A DNA stretch of 42,902 bases from Lachnospiraceae bacterium (GTDB lineage: Bacteria; Bacillota; Clostridia; Lachnospirales; Lachnospiraceae): assembly GCA_024685005.1 (NCBI GenBank), contig JAIKWF010000096.1, positions 1 to 42,902 of the forward strand, in the 5' to 3' direction. A program made the position numbers and the translations under genes. This document shows, piece by piece, positions 30,001-35,565 of the stretch (the stretch's first letter is position 1; each line of letters opens with the position of its first letter). Under the pieces are notes generated by a model. The model saw nothing but the letters and a program-made list of their open reading frames with translations, made no database searches and was not told the DNA's origin.

Positions 30001-32263
30001 CGTCCTCCGATCCTCTCTGCGCATCATAGAATGAGAATCCTGCAGGAAGCTGTTCCTGAATTTCAATGGTATCCGAATTCACCGGCGTAATCACCAGGTT
30101 GTACTTATAGTACGGGACCGTGTTACCCTGGGAATCCACCACATACTTGGTACCGCCGTCTGCAGTTTTCTTCACCACAGGATTGGCAACAACTGCCTTT
30201 GCTTCATCTTTCACCGTTACATCGCCGGATTTTGCCTCAACACCATTCTTGTGAGACTGCAGCCAGTTATTTTCATTGGAAGCCTGCAGCCAGGTGGCAT
30301 TGATCTCTGTTTCCAGCTTAATGTGAATGGTTCGCCCTTTTCCGTCAGTTGACGCCGCAACACCGGGCTGCGTTTTTGCTGCATTTTTATAAAAAGTAAC
30401 GGTCAGTACTTTTCCGTCCGTTACAGCCGTGTACGCTTCGGAAGAAAGGGTACCGGTAACAACAGCTCCTCCCACCATCTTTTCATAAAGATGCACACTG
30501 TCTACCCATTCATTGGGCAGAGTGTCCGTCACAACAAGCTCGTCAAGGCCGCCTGCCGGTACATGCACCGCTACATCCCAGCTGATCTTGTTATTTGCTT
30601 TATCGACGGCGACAGGGGTTTTTTTCACATCAAATTTACCCTCGCCGGGAACATTAACCTTGGCTTTGGAAGCCTTGGTCATCTGGCCGATATCAACCTT
30701 GTTGTTTACCTCAAAATCCGTGATCTTACCCGCTACCGGAACCTTGGTGCGATAACTGATCTTATAGTTATAAGGGGTTGTGTCACTGAAGGTATAGGTA
30801 AAAGATTTTCCGCTGGTTCCCGGATTGGTCAGTCCGCCGCTGCCCCAGGCTACATCCTTTTCCTCCACAACCTTGCCGGATGCATCGGTCTTTCTGACCT
30901 TAATGCCATCACCGGCATAAACCTGACCATCTTCCAGTGTATCTACCACTTTTTTCCCATTTAATGCGATCACGCACTCTTTATTGGCATAGATTGCCCA
31001 CTCAATATAGGCATAGCCACCTTCCACTTTGGTATTTTCACCCTTCTTATCGTCAATGGAGGTGATCTTCATATCTCGATTATAGGTGGTTGCCGTGTTA
31101 TCGTTAGGATTGCTGTCATTATCTGCAGTAATAGTGACCGTATTTTTTCCGGCCCGAATGTTTAGCGCATCCCCCTCCGCGGTAAGGCTTCCGTTCGTCC
31201 AGACGCCGGAAGGATCCACCTCAGCCAGATAAGTCACCGTGGTGGTTCTGTTTTTCAGGGTGGAGATCACACCTTCAAATGAGGTATTTGTAGTTTTGGT
31301 CACTTTAAAGTCAACATCCGAGTCCTCACAGGAGATGGAATTCGGAAGAATCTTTAAAACCGAACCGTTTTCGATGGTATCGGAGATCTTGATGTTTTTG
31401 CTCACACCGGTGGATTTGATCTCAATGGTGTAATACATCAGACCTTCTTTATAACTGTAGGCATGGCTCTTCTTTACGCTGGCATTGTGCGTGTTGTCCA
31501 CCAAAACCTTCTTCTTTACATTATTTCCGAAGTCAAGAGTATGCTCCCCGTCGGAGAGATTGATATTGGCATCAAAATTCAACGTAAACTTCGCATTGGC
31601 AGACTGATTCAGTCTGGCAAGGTCAGGATCCGCCGTATTCAGGGTCAGGGAAACCGTCTTTCCGTCCTCCGAAACTCTGAAGTCATTATTCTCAACCGTA
31701 TAATCCACACCACCATCGTTTACCACGATGTCGATCTTACCGCCCTTCAGCGCGATCACACCGTCCGGCAGACGATAGGACATGGTTGTGTTGTCCTCCA
31801 CGAACTGCAGATTGGTATCGGTCTCATGGAAGGAAAGACTCATCTTGTAGTTCACGCCTTCCTTGATGGTCTTCCAGATTCCGTCATCTTCGATATTGAT
31901 GCCCTCGCCGTTGAGTCTGGCATCATAGATGAACTTCTTCAGGTCGGCATCAGCAGCCTTCTGGCCCTCGATGTTCTCGCCGCCTTCTGCCTTGTCATCT
32001 GTTGCAATGTCTGCTTTTACGCCGCCATCTTCGCCTTGCGCCGCAGAACCATCGACTGCAATCCCATCCCCGCTCTGATCTGCTGCCGGATCGATCTGTC
32101 CGTCTGTGGGGATGACTGCAAGACCGGTATCGTTCTGAGACACCGTTCCTTCCGCCCCCGCCGTTACCGGCATCATGGACGCCGTCATGACAAAAACCAT
32201 GGCAAAAGCCAGGATCCTTTCGGCAACCTTCCGTTTCATGGTTACGTTTTTCTGTCTGTTCAT
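24011..32263 (-). CDS. Giant cell-wall-anchored adhesin with SpaA/prealbumin-like repeats
   Basis: The 2750-residue product starts with a long signal peptide (about residues 1-37). Residues to about 990 contain adhesin-like beta-sandwich domains, including a segment around NNKISWDVAVHVPAGG and VVTDTLP that resembles collagen-binding-type (MSCRAMM) domains. A SpaA-like domain follows (INLLKYESGN ... YYVEEVAAPAGYE). Twelve tandem modules of about 120-150 residues span roughly 1113-2660; each opens G.L.I.K, has a YTV(K/E)E-type Glu and ends in (N/D)(T/A/V)Y, the Lys-Glu-Asn/Asp arrangement of self-formed isopeptide bonds in CnaB-like folds. The end is a linker, TPKTGD (near 2699), a membrane span and a 19-residue cytoplasmic tail. 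ATG 32263 is chosen because GGAGG is 5 nt upstream; in-frame ATGs at 32299 and 32311 are alternatives. Ligand unknown. Confidence 0.9.
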   Translation of the reverse strand: MNRQKNVTMKRKVAERILAFAMVFVMTASMMPVTAGAEGTVSQNDTGLAVIPTDGQIDPAADQSGDGIAVDGSAAQGEDGGVKADIATDDKAEGGENIEGQKAADADLKKFIYDARLNGEGINIEDDGIWKTIKEGVNYKMSLSFHETDTNLQFVEDNTTMSYRLPDGVIALKGGKIDIVVNDGGVDYTVENNDFRVSEDGKTVSLTLNTADPDLARLNQSANAKFTLNFDANINLSDGEHTLDFGNNVKKKVLVDNTHNASVKKSHAYSYKEGLMYYTIEIKSTGVSKNIKISDTIENGSVLKILPNSISCEDSDVDFKVTKTTNTSFEGVISTLKNRTTTVTYLAEVDPSGVWTNGSLTAEGDALNIRAGKNTVTITADNDSNPNDNTATTYNRDMKITSIDDKKGENTKVEGGYAYIEWAIYANKECVIALNGKKVVDTLEDGQVYAGDGIKVRKTDASGKVVEEKDVAWGSGGLTNPGTSGKSFTYTFSDTTPYNYKISYRTKVPVAGKITDFEVNNKVDIGQMTKASKAKVNVPGEGKFDVKKTPVAVDKANNKISWDVAVHVPAGGLDELVVTDTLPNEWVDSVHLYEKMVGGAVVTGTLSSEAYTAVTDGKVLTVTFYKNAAKTQPGVAASTDGKGRTIHIKLETEINATWLQASNENNWLQSHKNGVEAKSGDVTVKDEAKAVVANPVVKKTADGGTKYVVDSQGNTVPYYKYNLVITPVNSDTIEIQEQLPAGFSFYDAQRGSEDASVYQAKVYGGDQYEQNSKPEKGNVTFDQQAQKIIVTVPKRSDGTYYSYYRISYCVIPTDGAAVKELNQKAIDAGGSVSLVNRATYNGISDDETVTYTAEGGTILWKSLTNERSLSGHNHNATYEIVLNEQGLRLNGGNPLIFTDTFENMSLNYITISFEPQSAVESYDVSGNVLTAVIKDGERVTIRYTSRVNGNEVVNFRNTATFGGQTHVVDKQKDFSLGSAGSGHADIPQINLLKYESGNMANRLANVEFKLFKATAVGANGVATAGTPVLDKNGKQVVVKTDSNGQASIRGNQSVDGWTLVEGQTYYVEEVAAPAGYEKENAKFSFTISTDGVSNYDKQIYYENDIVKIKNKKSISNAGLTVKKTLAGNLPANFDPYKVVISLKDADGKDVVDGSGKKVSISLGEIAANAAVGLTGYDYDATTKEYTWIYQGDYTGDVAVVEDYGTLPSGYSVTATYRTDATGNSYSAYPQGGVSTSIDGTAHTIELKNTYSRESGTLSITKSVIGPQGMGWDDVKDSLEFQVSANGQIAGFSTMTIKGNQAGWNPDGNGHYIYTISDIPVGSYTVTETKADVMGYVRTTNVNSVNTTLSGKPVSQNGDAASVRITQGVTENVEISNAYQEKTSLVITKTVVDNTTVGNTAIPDQDKVTWDQIKDRISFTVTGPDGSVRNIAGTDQGWDFDRATGAYFYTISDIPAGTYEITENNADLQYYSRVTTASGEGVTWGNAGSTTATGDSGFVAVSGATGKSIAITNTYTRQTGKLVLKKTIAAGSGATVTGVDTADHRKKIEFTVTDPYGNVKIYNLEDAANPGFVPDGANVYTLTIDPAVAGEYKVKETKYDIDAGNEASRQYAVQSVVYTVADTAAAPVTVVDGMSNGCDATVAANGTATVSVTDTYSSPAGRLTLKKRVTDDTGADLPISSLSELADQAGGKAGVLFTIYKKNGAGTFDVYRKVTALDSGWTKSGNEWIFVCDYMPVGTYYIAEGTDEDPGKDVASNYQHQGTTLLVTADAGSSVVYATTGGNAGKQQTNTASADFTFGDTASSVSENSITAAYANAYRRLGRLAIAKKVTDPSETTDAIPWDQVRSGLRFEILDGNGKTYAVVNGSDRDWRFDRVTGEHTYEIKGLPEGTYTVKEILDGSQTNLYTIDTQVNGLSNASRSGQVAFGSGVYDETIVFKNVYSPRLGDLVIEKTISGRQKPSWSEARSHLKFEITDPAGKKTTVEGSDSGWQLAGNGVYRYTLTGVPEGATYKVREIAENAGNFGISEVEYTITSQGTSQQTVTGDTASDIVVRKGEETVISFDNTYAMGVGSILLQKTVAGGRNFEQVKDQLSFNVLDANDQVIKTITGDQLQPSDSVAGVYAYTIYGLTIGETYYVEETATGEDARFTRKTVYSATGSADSDTRATVAIAADGRAMQVAVTNTYVRKEGYLTVTKHISGDITAEEAEGALRFEIRDETGSLAEQGKAYYTLKNDFTKGADGVYTLKKKLPTGNYTVKETLYDVNGYALKSITYQVKKDTDTAATTVDDGKANGAVAQVEEEKNTTVAIDDVYTRDMGTLKITKTIKGDVTKEEAEGALQFKVSSIDKDGKVVGTPDVYTLKQFTYDAATGKYVLTLPVPTGSYRIEESIYDIDGYAVAVKVTDVSGKSAEGTRTDREIKKGQTAEAEFEDTYTAKPGKLLITKTIKGDVTKEEAEGALKFKVTNKDTGKSKTYTLKDFKYDKKKKIYTLSLNDVSRGGYEVEETISNIKGYEKASVTYTVGGDSKKKGKKAAVTVESGKTAKVAFTNTYEKQKGKLVITKTLAGDATKGEAEKALKFKVTEKKSGKSKTYTLADFEYDGDAKKYTLTLKKEEGGYIVEEAVSDIKGYRTESVTYSVGDGAATGGKSAEVTVATGKNVKVNFTDTYRKNTTTAGESKSDSKTTSAANAAAKTEAKKASRTPKTGDFTPILLYIMLLIAGMAGMAVCIASVFAGKKQEPEVIWVRDEESNRI
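24280..28925 (-). repeat. Twelve tandem prealbumin-like modules inside the adhesin gene
   Basis: Module starts (coding direction) lie near 28915, 28505, 28120, 27715, 27285, 26810, 26440, 26065, 25700, 25310, 24955 and 24605. The last four share GD(I/V/A)T(A/K)(E/G)EAE.AL(R/Q/K)F closely at protein level and partly at DNA level (repeated stretches around 24540-24600, 24900-24960, 25260-25320 and 25640-25690), pointing to recent internal duplication; the first eight are much more diverged. Confidence 0.85.
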
Positions 32264-32557
32264 CTCTTCCTCCGAAAATCTTTGTTTCTCTGTCAGCATT
32301 ATCGTCCTCATGATATATACGGCTTTTTATATAATGCGTTTCCCGGCAAAAGTTCCTGCCCGGTCCCCCAAAAAGCCGACATAACGGCACAATGACACAC
32401 TGTAAACAGTATACCCCCTAGGTTCACATAATACAATGAAATAAATCTAAATTTTTTATAAAAATTCAAATTCTGTTACGCTCGATAACAAAATGCGTTT
32501 TTTATGTTCGAATCTGACATTTTAGTTTCTTGTTTTATCTTCGATTCATATTCCTTC

Positions 32558-32586
32558 ACAATATTTAGTATTTTTCGACTTGACAA
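32558..32586 (-). promoter_or_regulatory. Candidate adhesin-sortase promoter TTGTCA-17-TATTGT
   Basis: TTGTCA (32581-32586) and TATTGT (32558-32563) with 17-nt spacing are the best match upstream of the adhesin. The leader would be about 290 nt. Other AT-rich matches nearby have weaker -35 boxes, so this is tentative. Confidence 0.4.
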
Positions 32587-32670
32587 AAACAATATCTGCC
32601 ACCTTTTTCCAACATCTTTCGAAAACCCGATATTTTCGCGGTTTTTCGGGAAAAAGTTGCGTAAAAACCC

Positions 32671-32699
32671 TTGCTTTTTCCCCTTAAACATGGTATGGT
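32671..32699 (+). promoter_or_regulatory. Candidate promoter of the FliD-like gene TTGCTT-17-TATGGT
   Basis: TTGCTT (32671-32676) and TATGGT (32694-32699) with 17-nt spacing lie 121 nt before the start codon. I did not find a sigma-28-type flagellar promoter here. Confidence 0.5.
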
Positions 32700-32819
32700 A
32701 AATGCATAAAAATAGCTAAATTTTCGCCATTTTTAAATGCCCATGCCGGGGCGATGACACGGAATCGTCGCTTTGCCCCACACACAAGGCAAATTTCAGG
32801 GAAGAAAGGAGGGCTTCTG

Positions 32820-34133
32820 ATGGCAGGTATCAAATATGACGCGCTGAACCAGGTCTACAACCACTATCTGGCAGAATACGCGCCCAAGACTAACACACAG
32901 CATGATGCACATAAAAAAGATGAGCTGAAGCGTGTGTACAACTCCATCGTGAAACTGAATAAAGAATCCCCCCTTGCGATCTTCGATAAAAGTGAAGAGG
33001 CGAAAGGCTTTGCTATTGCGTTGAAAGAAAATGCACGCACCTTCCAAAGTGCCGTGCTTTCCACCCAAAGCGAGATCGGCGATAAAGGTGTCCTTGATCA
33101 TAAGATGCCTTACTCCACAAGGCCTGAGATCGCTACGGTGAAATATTTGGGAGACGCGAACCAGACTGAAGCCCCCACTTTCGAGCTGGGCGTTGCCAAG
33201 CTGGCTTCCCCCCAGGAGAATGTGGGCAACTACCTTCCCTCCGCCGATACCATCCTTCTTCGGCCGGGGGCATACTCCTTCGACCTTTCTATTAACGACA
33301 TCGGATATGAATTCCAATTTCAAATCCGTGAAGATGATACGAACAGAGATATCCAGCAGCGTCTTGCACGTCTGATCAGCAATGCGGATATCGGCATTAC
33401 CGGACATGTTACAGACGACGGCGCCGGCAATTCCTCCCTGAAACTGTACTCCGATCAGTCAGGATCGGCCAGCGGACGGGAACTGATCTTCAGGATCAGT
33501 GACGAAAACACCTCCCAGAGCCGCGGAATCGTGGACTATCTGGGACTGGACCGGGTGATGCAAACGCCTTCTGATGCCCTGTTTGAGATCAATGGTATTG
33601 AACGGAGCGCTTCCTCCAATACCTTCACCATCGATAAGCAATTTGAGGTTACTCTGACAGGGCTTTCACCGACGCCCGATATCACAACACAGATCGGCCT
33701 GAAAAATGATATCGATTCTCTGGCTGAGAATATCCACTCCCTGGTGGACAGCTACAACGGGTTCTTAGACAGCACCTTCCGCGTGACCAACGATCACGCC
33801 AAAAGCTCCCAGCTCCACAGCGAACTGAGCTTTATGACAAGAACCTACGCCTCGGATCTGGAAGCCATCGGCCTAACCTTTGACGAAGACGGGCGGCTGA
33901 GCATCGACGATGAAAAGCTCAAGTCTGCTGCTCTTTCTCCCAACGGCGAAGAGAGCATGACCGCTGTAAAGGATTTTGCCAACTCCATGCTCCGGAAGAC
34001 GGGGCAGATCTCCATCAATCCGATGGAATACGTCAACAAAACCATCGTGGCCTACAAGAATCCCGGCAAGAACTTCGCGGATCCTTATACCACAAGCGCT
34101 TACAGCGGATTTTTGTTCAATAATTACTGCTAA
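32820..34133 (+). CDS. FliD-like (flagellar cap/HAP2-related) protein
   Basis: The 437-residue product resembles FliD in its middle and C-terminal parts: FDLSINDIGYEFQFQIREDD, DIQQRLARLISNADIGITGH, a SGRELIFRISDE strand, then NGIERSASSNTFTI (258-271) followed by VTLTGLSP, and SLVDSYNGFLD, the hallmarks of FliD domains D2 and FliD_C. It lacks the usual FliD N-terminus (SGLDTxxIV-type motif); the first 100 residues are instead charged and helical (YDALNQVYNHYLAEYAPKTN). The last 40 residues end in FLFNNYC, unlike the FliD coiled coil. The start is ATG 32820 with AGGAGG 7 nt upstream. It could be a minor cap-like or flagellin-associated protein, or a non-flagellar relative. It is the only plus-strand gene. 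Confidence 0.65.
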   Translation: MAGIKYDALNQVYNHYLAEYAPKTNTQHDAHKKDELKRVYNSIVKLNKESPLAIFDKSEEAKGFAIALKENARTFQSAVLSTQSEIGDKGVLDHKMPYSTRPEIATVKYLGDANQTEAPTFELGVAKLASPQENVGNYLPSADTILLRPGAYSFDLSINDIGYEFQFQIREDDTNRDIQQRLARLISNADIGITGHVTDDGAGNSSLKLYSDQSGSASGRELIFRISDENTSQSRGIVDYLGLDRVMQTPSDALFEINGIERSASSNTFTIDKQFEVTLTGLSPTPDITTQIGLKNDIDSLAENIHSLVDSYNGFLDSTFRVTNDHAKSSQLHSELSFMTRTYASDLEAIGLTFDEDGRLSIDDEKLKSAALSPNGEESMTAVKDFANSMLRKTGQISINPMEYVNKTIVAYKNPGKNFADPYTTSAYSGFLFNNYC

Positions 34134-34174
34134 AAAAGCTACGTACCGATTATTTTTCGGAACGTAGCTTTTTT
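34132..34174 (+). terminator. Intrinsic terminator of the FliD-like gene
   Basis: AAAAAAGCTACGT (34132-34144) and ACGTAGCTTTTTT (34162-34174), with an inner CCG/CGG pair, form a long stem that overlaps the stop codon. A T6 run ends it, so it is a strong terminator and may work in both directions between these convergent genes. Confidence 0.92.
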
Positions 34175-34192
34175 CCTGCTTCTTATACCTTC

Positions 34193-34279
34193 AATCGGGA
34201 TGCTCGAGGTATTTCCGAAAGCTCCGACGAGCTTACGCTCGAGAGTCGCTTTCGAAAACACTCTCTTCACATCCCGATT
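34193..34279. repeat. Nested inverted repeat between convergent genes
   Basis: Three nested arm pairs share one centre: AATCGGGATG (34193-34202) with CATCCCGATT (34270-34279), GAAAGC (34217-34222) with GCTTTC (34248-34253), and CGAGC (34228-34232) with GCTCG (34237-34241). There is no T-run, so it is not a standard terminator. Confidence 0.7.
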
Positions 34280-34339
34280 TCACGTTGTGTTGGATCTGTT
34301 TCACATCGCATAACGACGCTGAGATTCAGAATATATAGC

Positions 34340-35365
34340 TCAATCATCTCCCCCGAACTCATGATACAAAAATTCCAGGTCCATCATTTTATCGTCCACG
34401 TAAAAATCTGCGTTGGGCTTGGTAAAATGCAATTCGTGATATTTCAGTCCCCAGTCCTTCATCTGCTTTTCCGTAACAGGCCGCCAGTCGATTTTTGTTA
34501 CATAGCCTCTGGCTGTATATAATACGATGCGGTTGCCATAGTCATACAGCTTGTTGATGATACGGATCATTTTCTCATTGGGCTCTGCCTGATCATAGGA
34601 TAAATCCTCACGCTTCATGGCGATGACACCGTCAATGTCGAAGACAAACTGCCTTCCGCCCCGGCGGGCCTGCAGCACTCTGTCCACTCTGTCAAAGTCC
34701 TCCGGCGTATCCACGTCATACATCTCTTTCATCTCATAGCCCATGATCTTCTTTCCTGTCATGGAATGATACTCCCAAATGCAGCGTGGCCGCAGCAGAT
34801 CCACATTGCCGTTTTGGATGTAGGTCGCCGGCAGTGCCTGACGGGGCATATTATAAGCCTCCGGAATGTCCTTCATCAGAGGATCCAACAGGCCATCCTC
34901 CTTCAAATACCACATTTTATGGGGCACCACTGTATTTTTCTTCACACTGCGCAGGGAATCAATGCTTTCATCTGCCAGCATTTTTTCGATCATGGTATCA
35001 ATGTCCGCCACATCTCTGAACGGATAAGTAGGGCGAAGATGCACGATGATGTCAGGCTCATAGCCCTCCTCATCCCGCAAGTATCCCAGGGCATGCTCAA
35101 ATACGTCAATGTCCAGGGCGCTATCCGTAGCATACTCCGCCGGGCGGATAAAGGGTACTTCCGCGCCATATTCTTTTCCGATCTCGGCGTATTTCTCGCT
35201 GTCGGTGGTCAGCACGATGCGATTGATGTACTTCGATGCCTTGGCATGCTCCACGGAATATGCCAGCATGGGCTTTCCGTCTATCGGTCTGATATTTTTG
35301 TCCTTCACGCTCTTCGAGCCGCTTCTGGCGGTGATCAGCGCCAGGATCTTCTTTGTCATTTCCAT
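34340..35365 (-). CDS. CMP-nonulosonate-type cytidylyltransferase fused to a HAD phosphatase-like domain
   Basis: Residues 1-235 match the acylneuraminate cytidylyltransferase family, which joins CMP to sialic-acid-like sugars or related 2-keto acids: ITARSGSKSVKDKNIRPIDG is the nucleotide-binding start, and RPAEYATD and HLRPTYPFR follow. Residues 238-341 are a compact HAD domain with FDIDGV (nucleophile D243, D245), LYTARG (284-287, motif II Thr) and KPNADFYVDDK (motifs III/IV), as in capsule-associated HAD phosphatases. A single protein could therefore remove a phosphate and activate the sugar. The start at ATG 35365 has a weak, distant AAAGGA; the second ATG (two codons on) is an alternative. 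It has its own promoter and is convergent with the FliD-like gene. The sugar is not identifiable. Confidence 0.88.
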   Translation of the reverse strand: MEMTKKILALITARSGSKSVKDKNIRPIDGKPMLAYSVEHAKASKYINRIVLTTDSEKYAEIGKEYGAEVPFIRPAEYATDSALDIDVFEHALGYLRDEEGYEPDIIVHLRPTYPFRDVADIDTMIEKMLADESIDSLRSVKKNTVVPHKMWYLKEDGLLDPLMKDIPEAYNMPRQALPATYIQNGNVDLLRPRCIWEYHSMTGKKIMGYEMKEMYDVDTPEDFDRVDRVLQARRGGRQFVFDIDGVIAMKREDLSYDQAEPNEKMIRIINKLYDYGNRIVLYTARGYVTKIDWRPVTEKQMKDWGLKYHELHFTKPNADFYVDDKMMDLEFLYHEFGGDD

Positions 35366-35438
35366 AGTTTACTGCATTCCTTTCTTCATTCACCGCCGTT
35401 AATTCCATAGCAGCATTCATCCCTGATGTGAGGAAACA

Positions 35439-35467
35439 ATTATACAACTTATTACTACATATTACAA
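35439..35467 (-). promoter_or_regulatory. Promoter of the cytidylyltransferase-HAD gene (TTGTAA-17-TATAAT)
   Basis: TTGTAA (35462-35467) and TATAAT (35439-35444) are spaced 17 nt. The boxes overlap a direct repeat ACAACTTATTAC at 35444-35455 and 35464-35475, period 20 bp. Confidence 0.7.
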
Positions 35468-35494
35468 CTTATTACAGGTTTTTATTATGTAAAG

Positions 35495-35524
35495 CAGGCT
35501 GCCTATCTTTCGATTTGCAGCCTG
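35495..35524 (-). terminator. Hairpin after the first BspA-like gene
   Basis: CAGGCTGC (35495-35502) and GCAGCCTG (35517-35524) form an 8-bp stem. The same stem recurs after the second BspA-like gene (38223-38252), showing that the terminator was duplicated along with the gene end. The T-run on the minus strand is weak here (CTTTACAT). Confidence 0.65.
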
Positions 35525-35565
35525 TTATCATATTGCAATTATTTCATATTGCTAACTCTATTGCA

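Larger units (their letters stand above)
32264..32819. other. AT-rich divergent intergenic region
   Basis: This 556-nt gap separates the adhesin gene (minus) from the FliD-like gene (plus). It contains candidate promoters for both directions. The adhesin leader includes a small hairpin GCCG-TTATGT-CGGC followed by T5 (near 32372-32390). Before the FliD-like gene, GGGGCGATGA (32752 onward) and TCGTCGC...GCCCC can form a stem. I see no RNA gene or convincing small protein gene; one open frame of 71 codons (32476-32691, minus) has no good ribosome binding site. Confidence 0.6.

Noticed and set aside
32476-32691. 71-codon minus-strand frame in the divergent intergenic region
   Set aside because: AT-driven Lys/Asn/Phe composition, no good ribosome binding site, and it covers the candidate promoters of both flanking genes.
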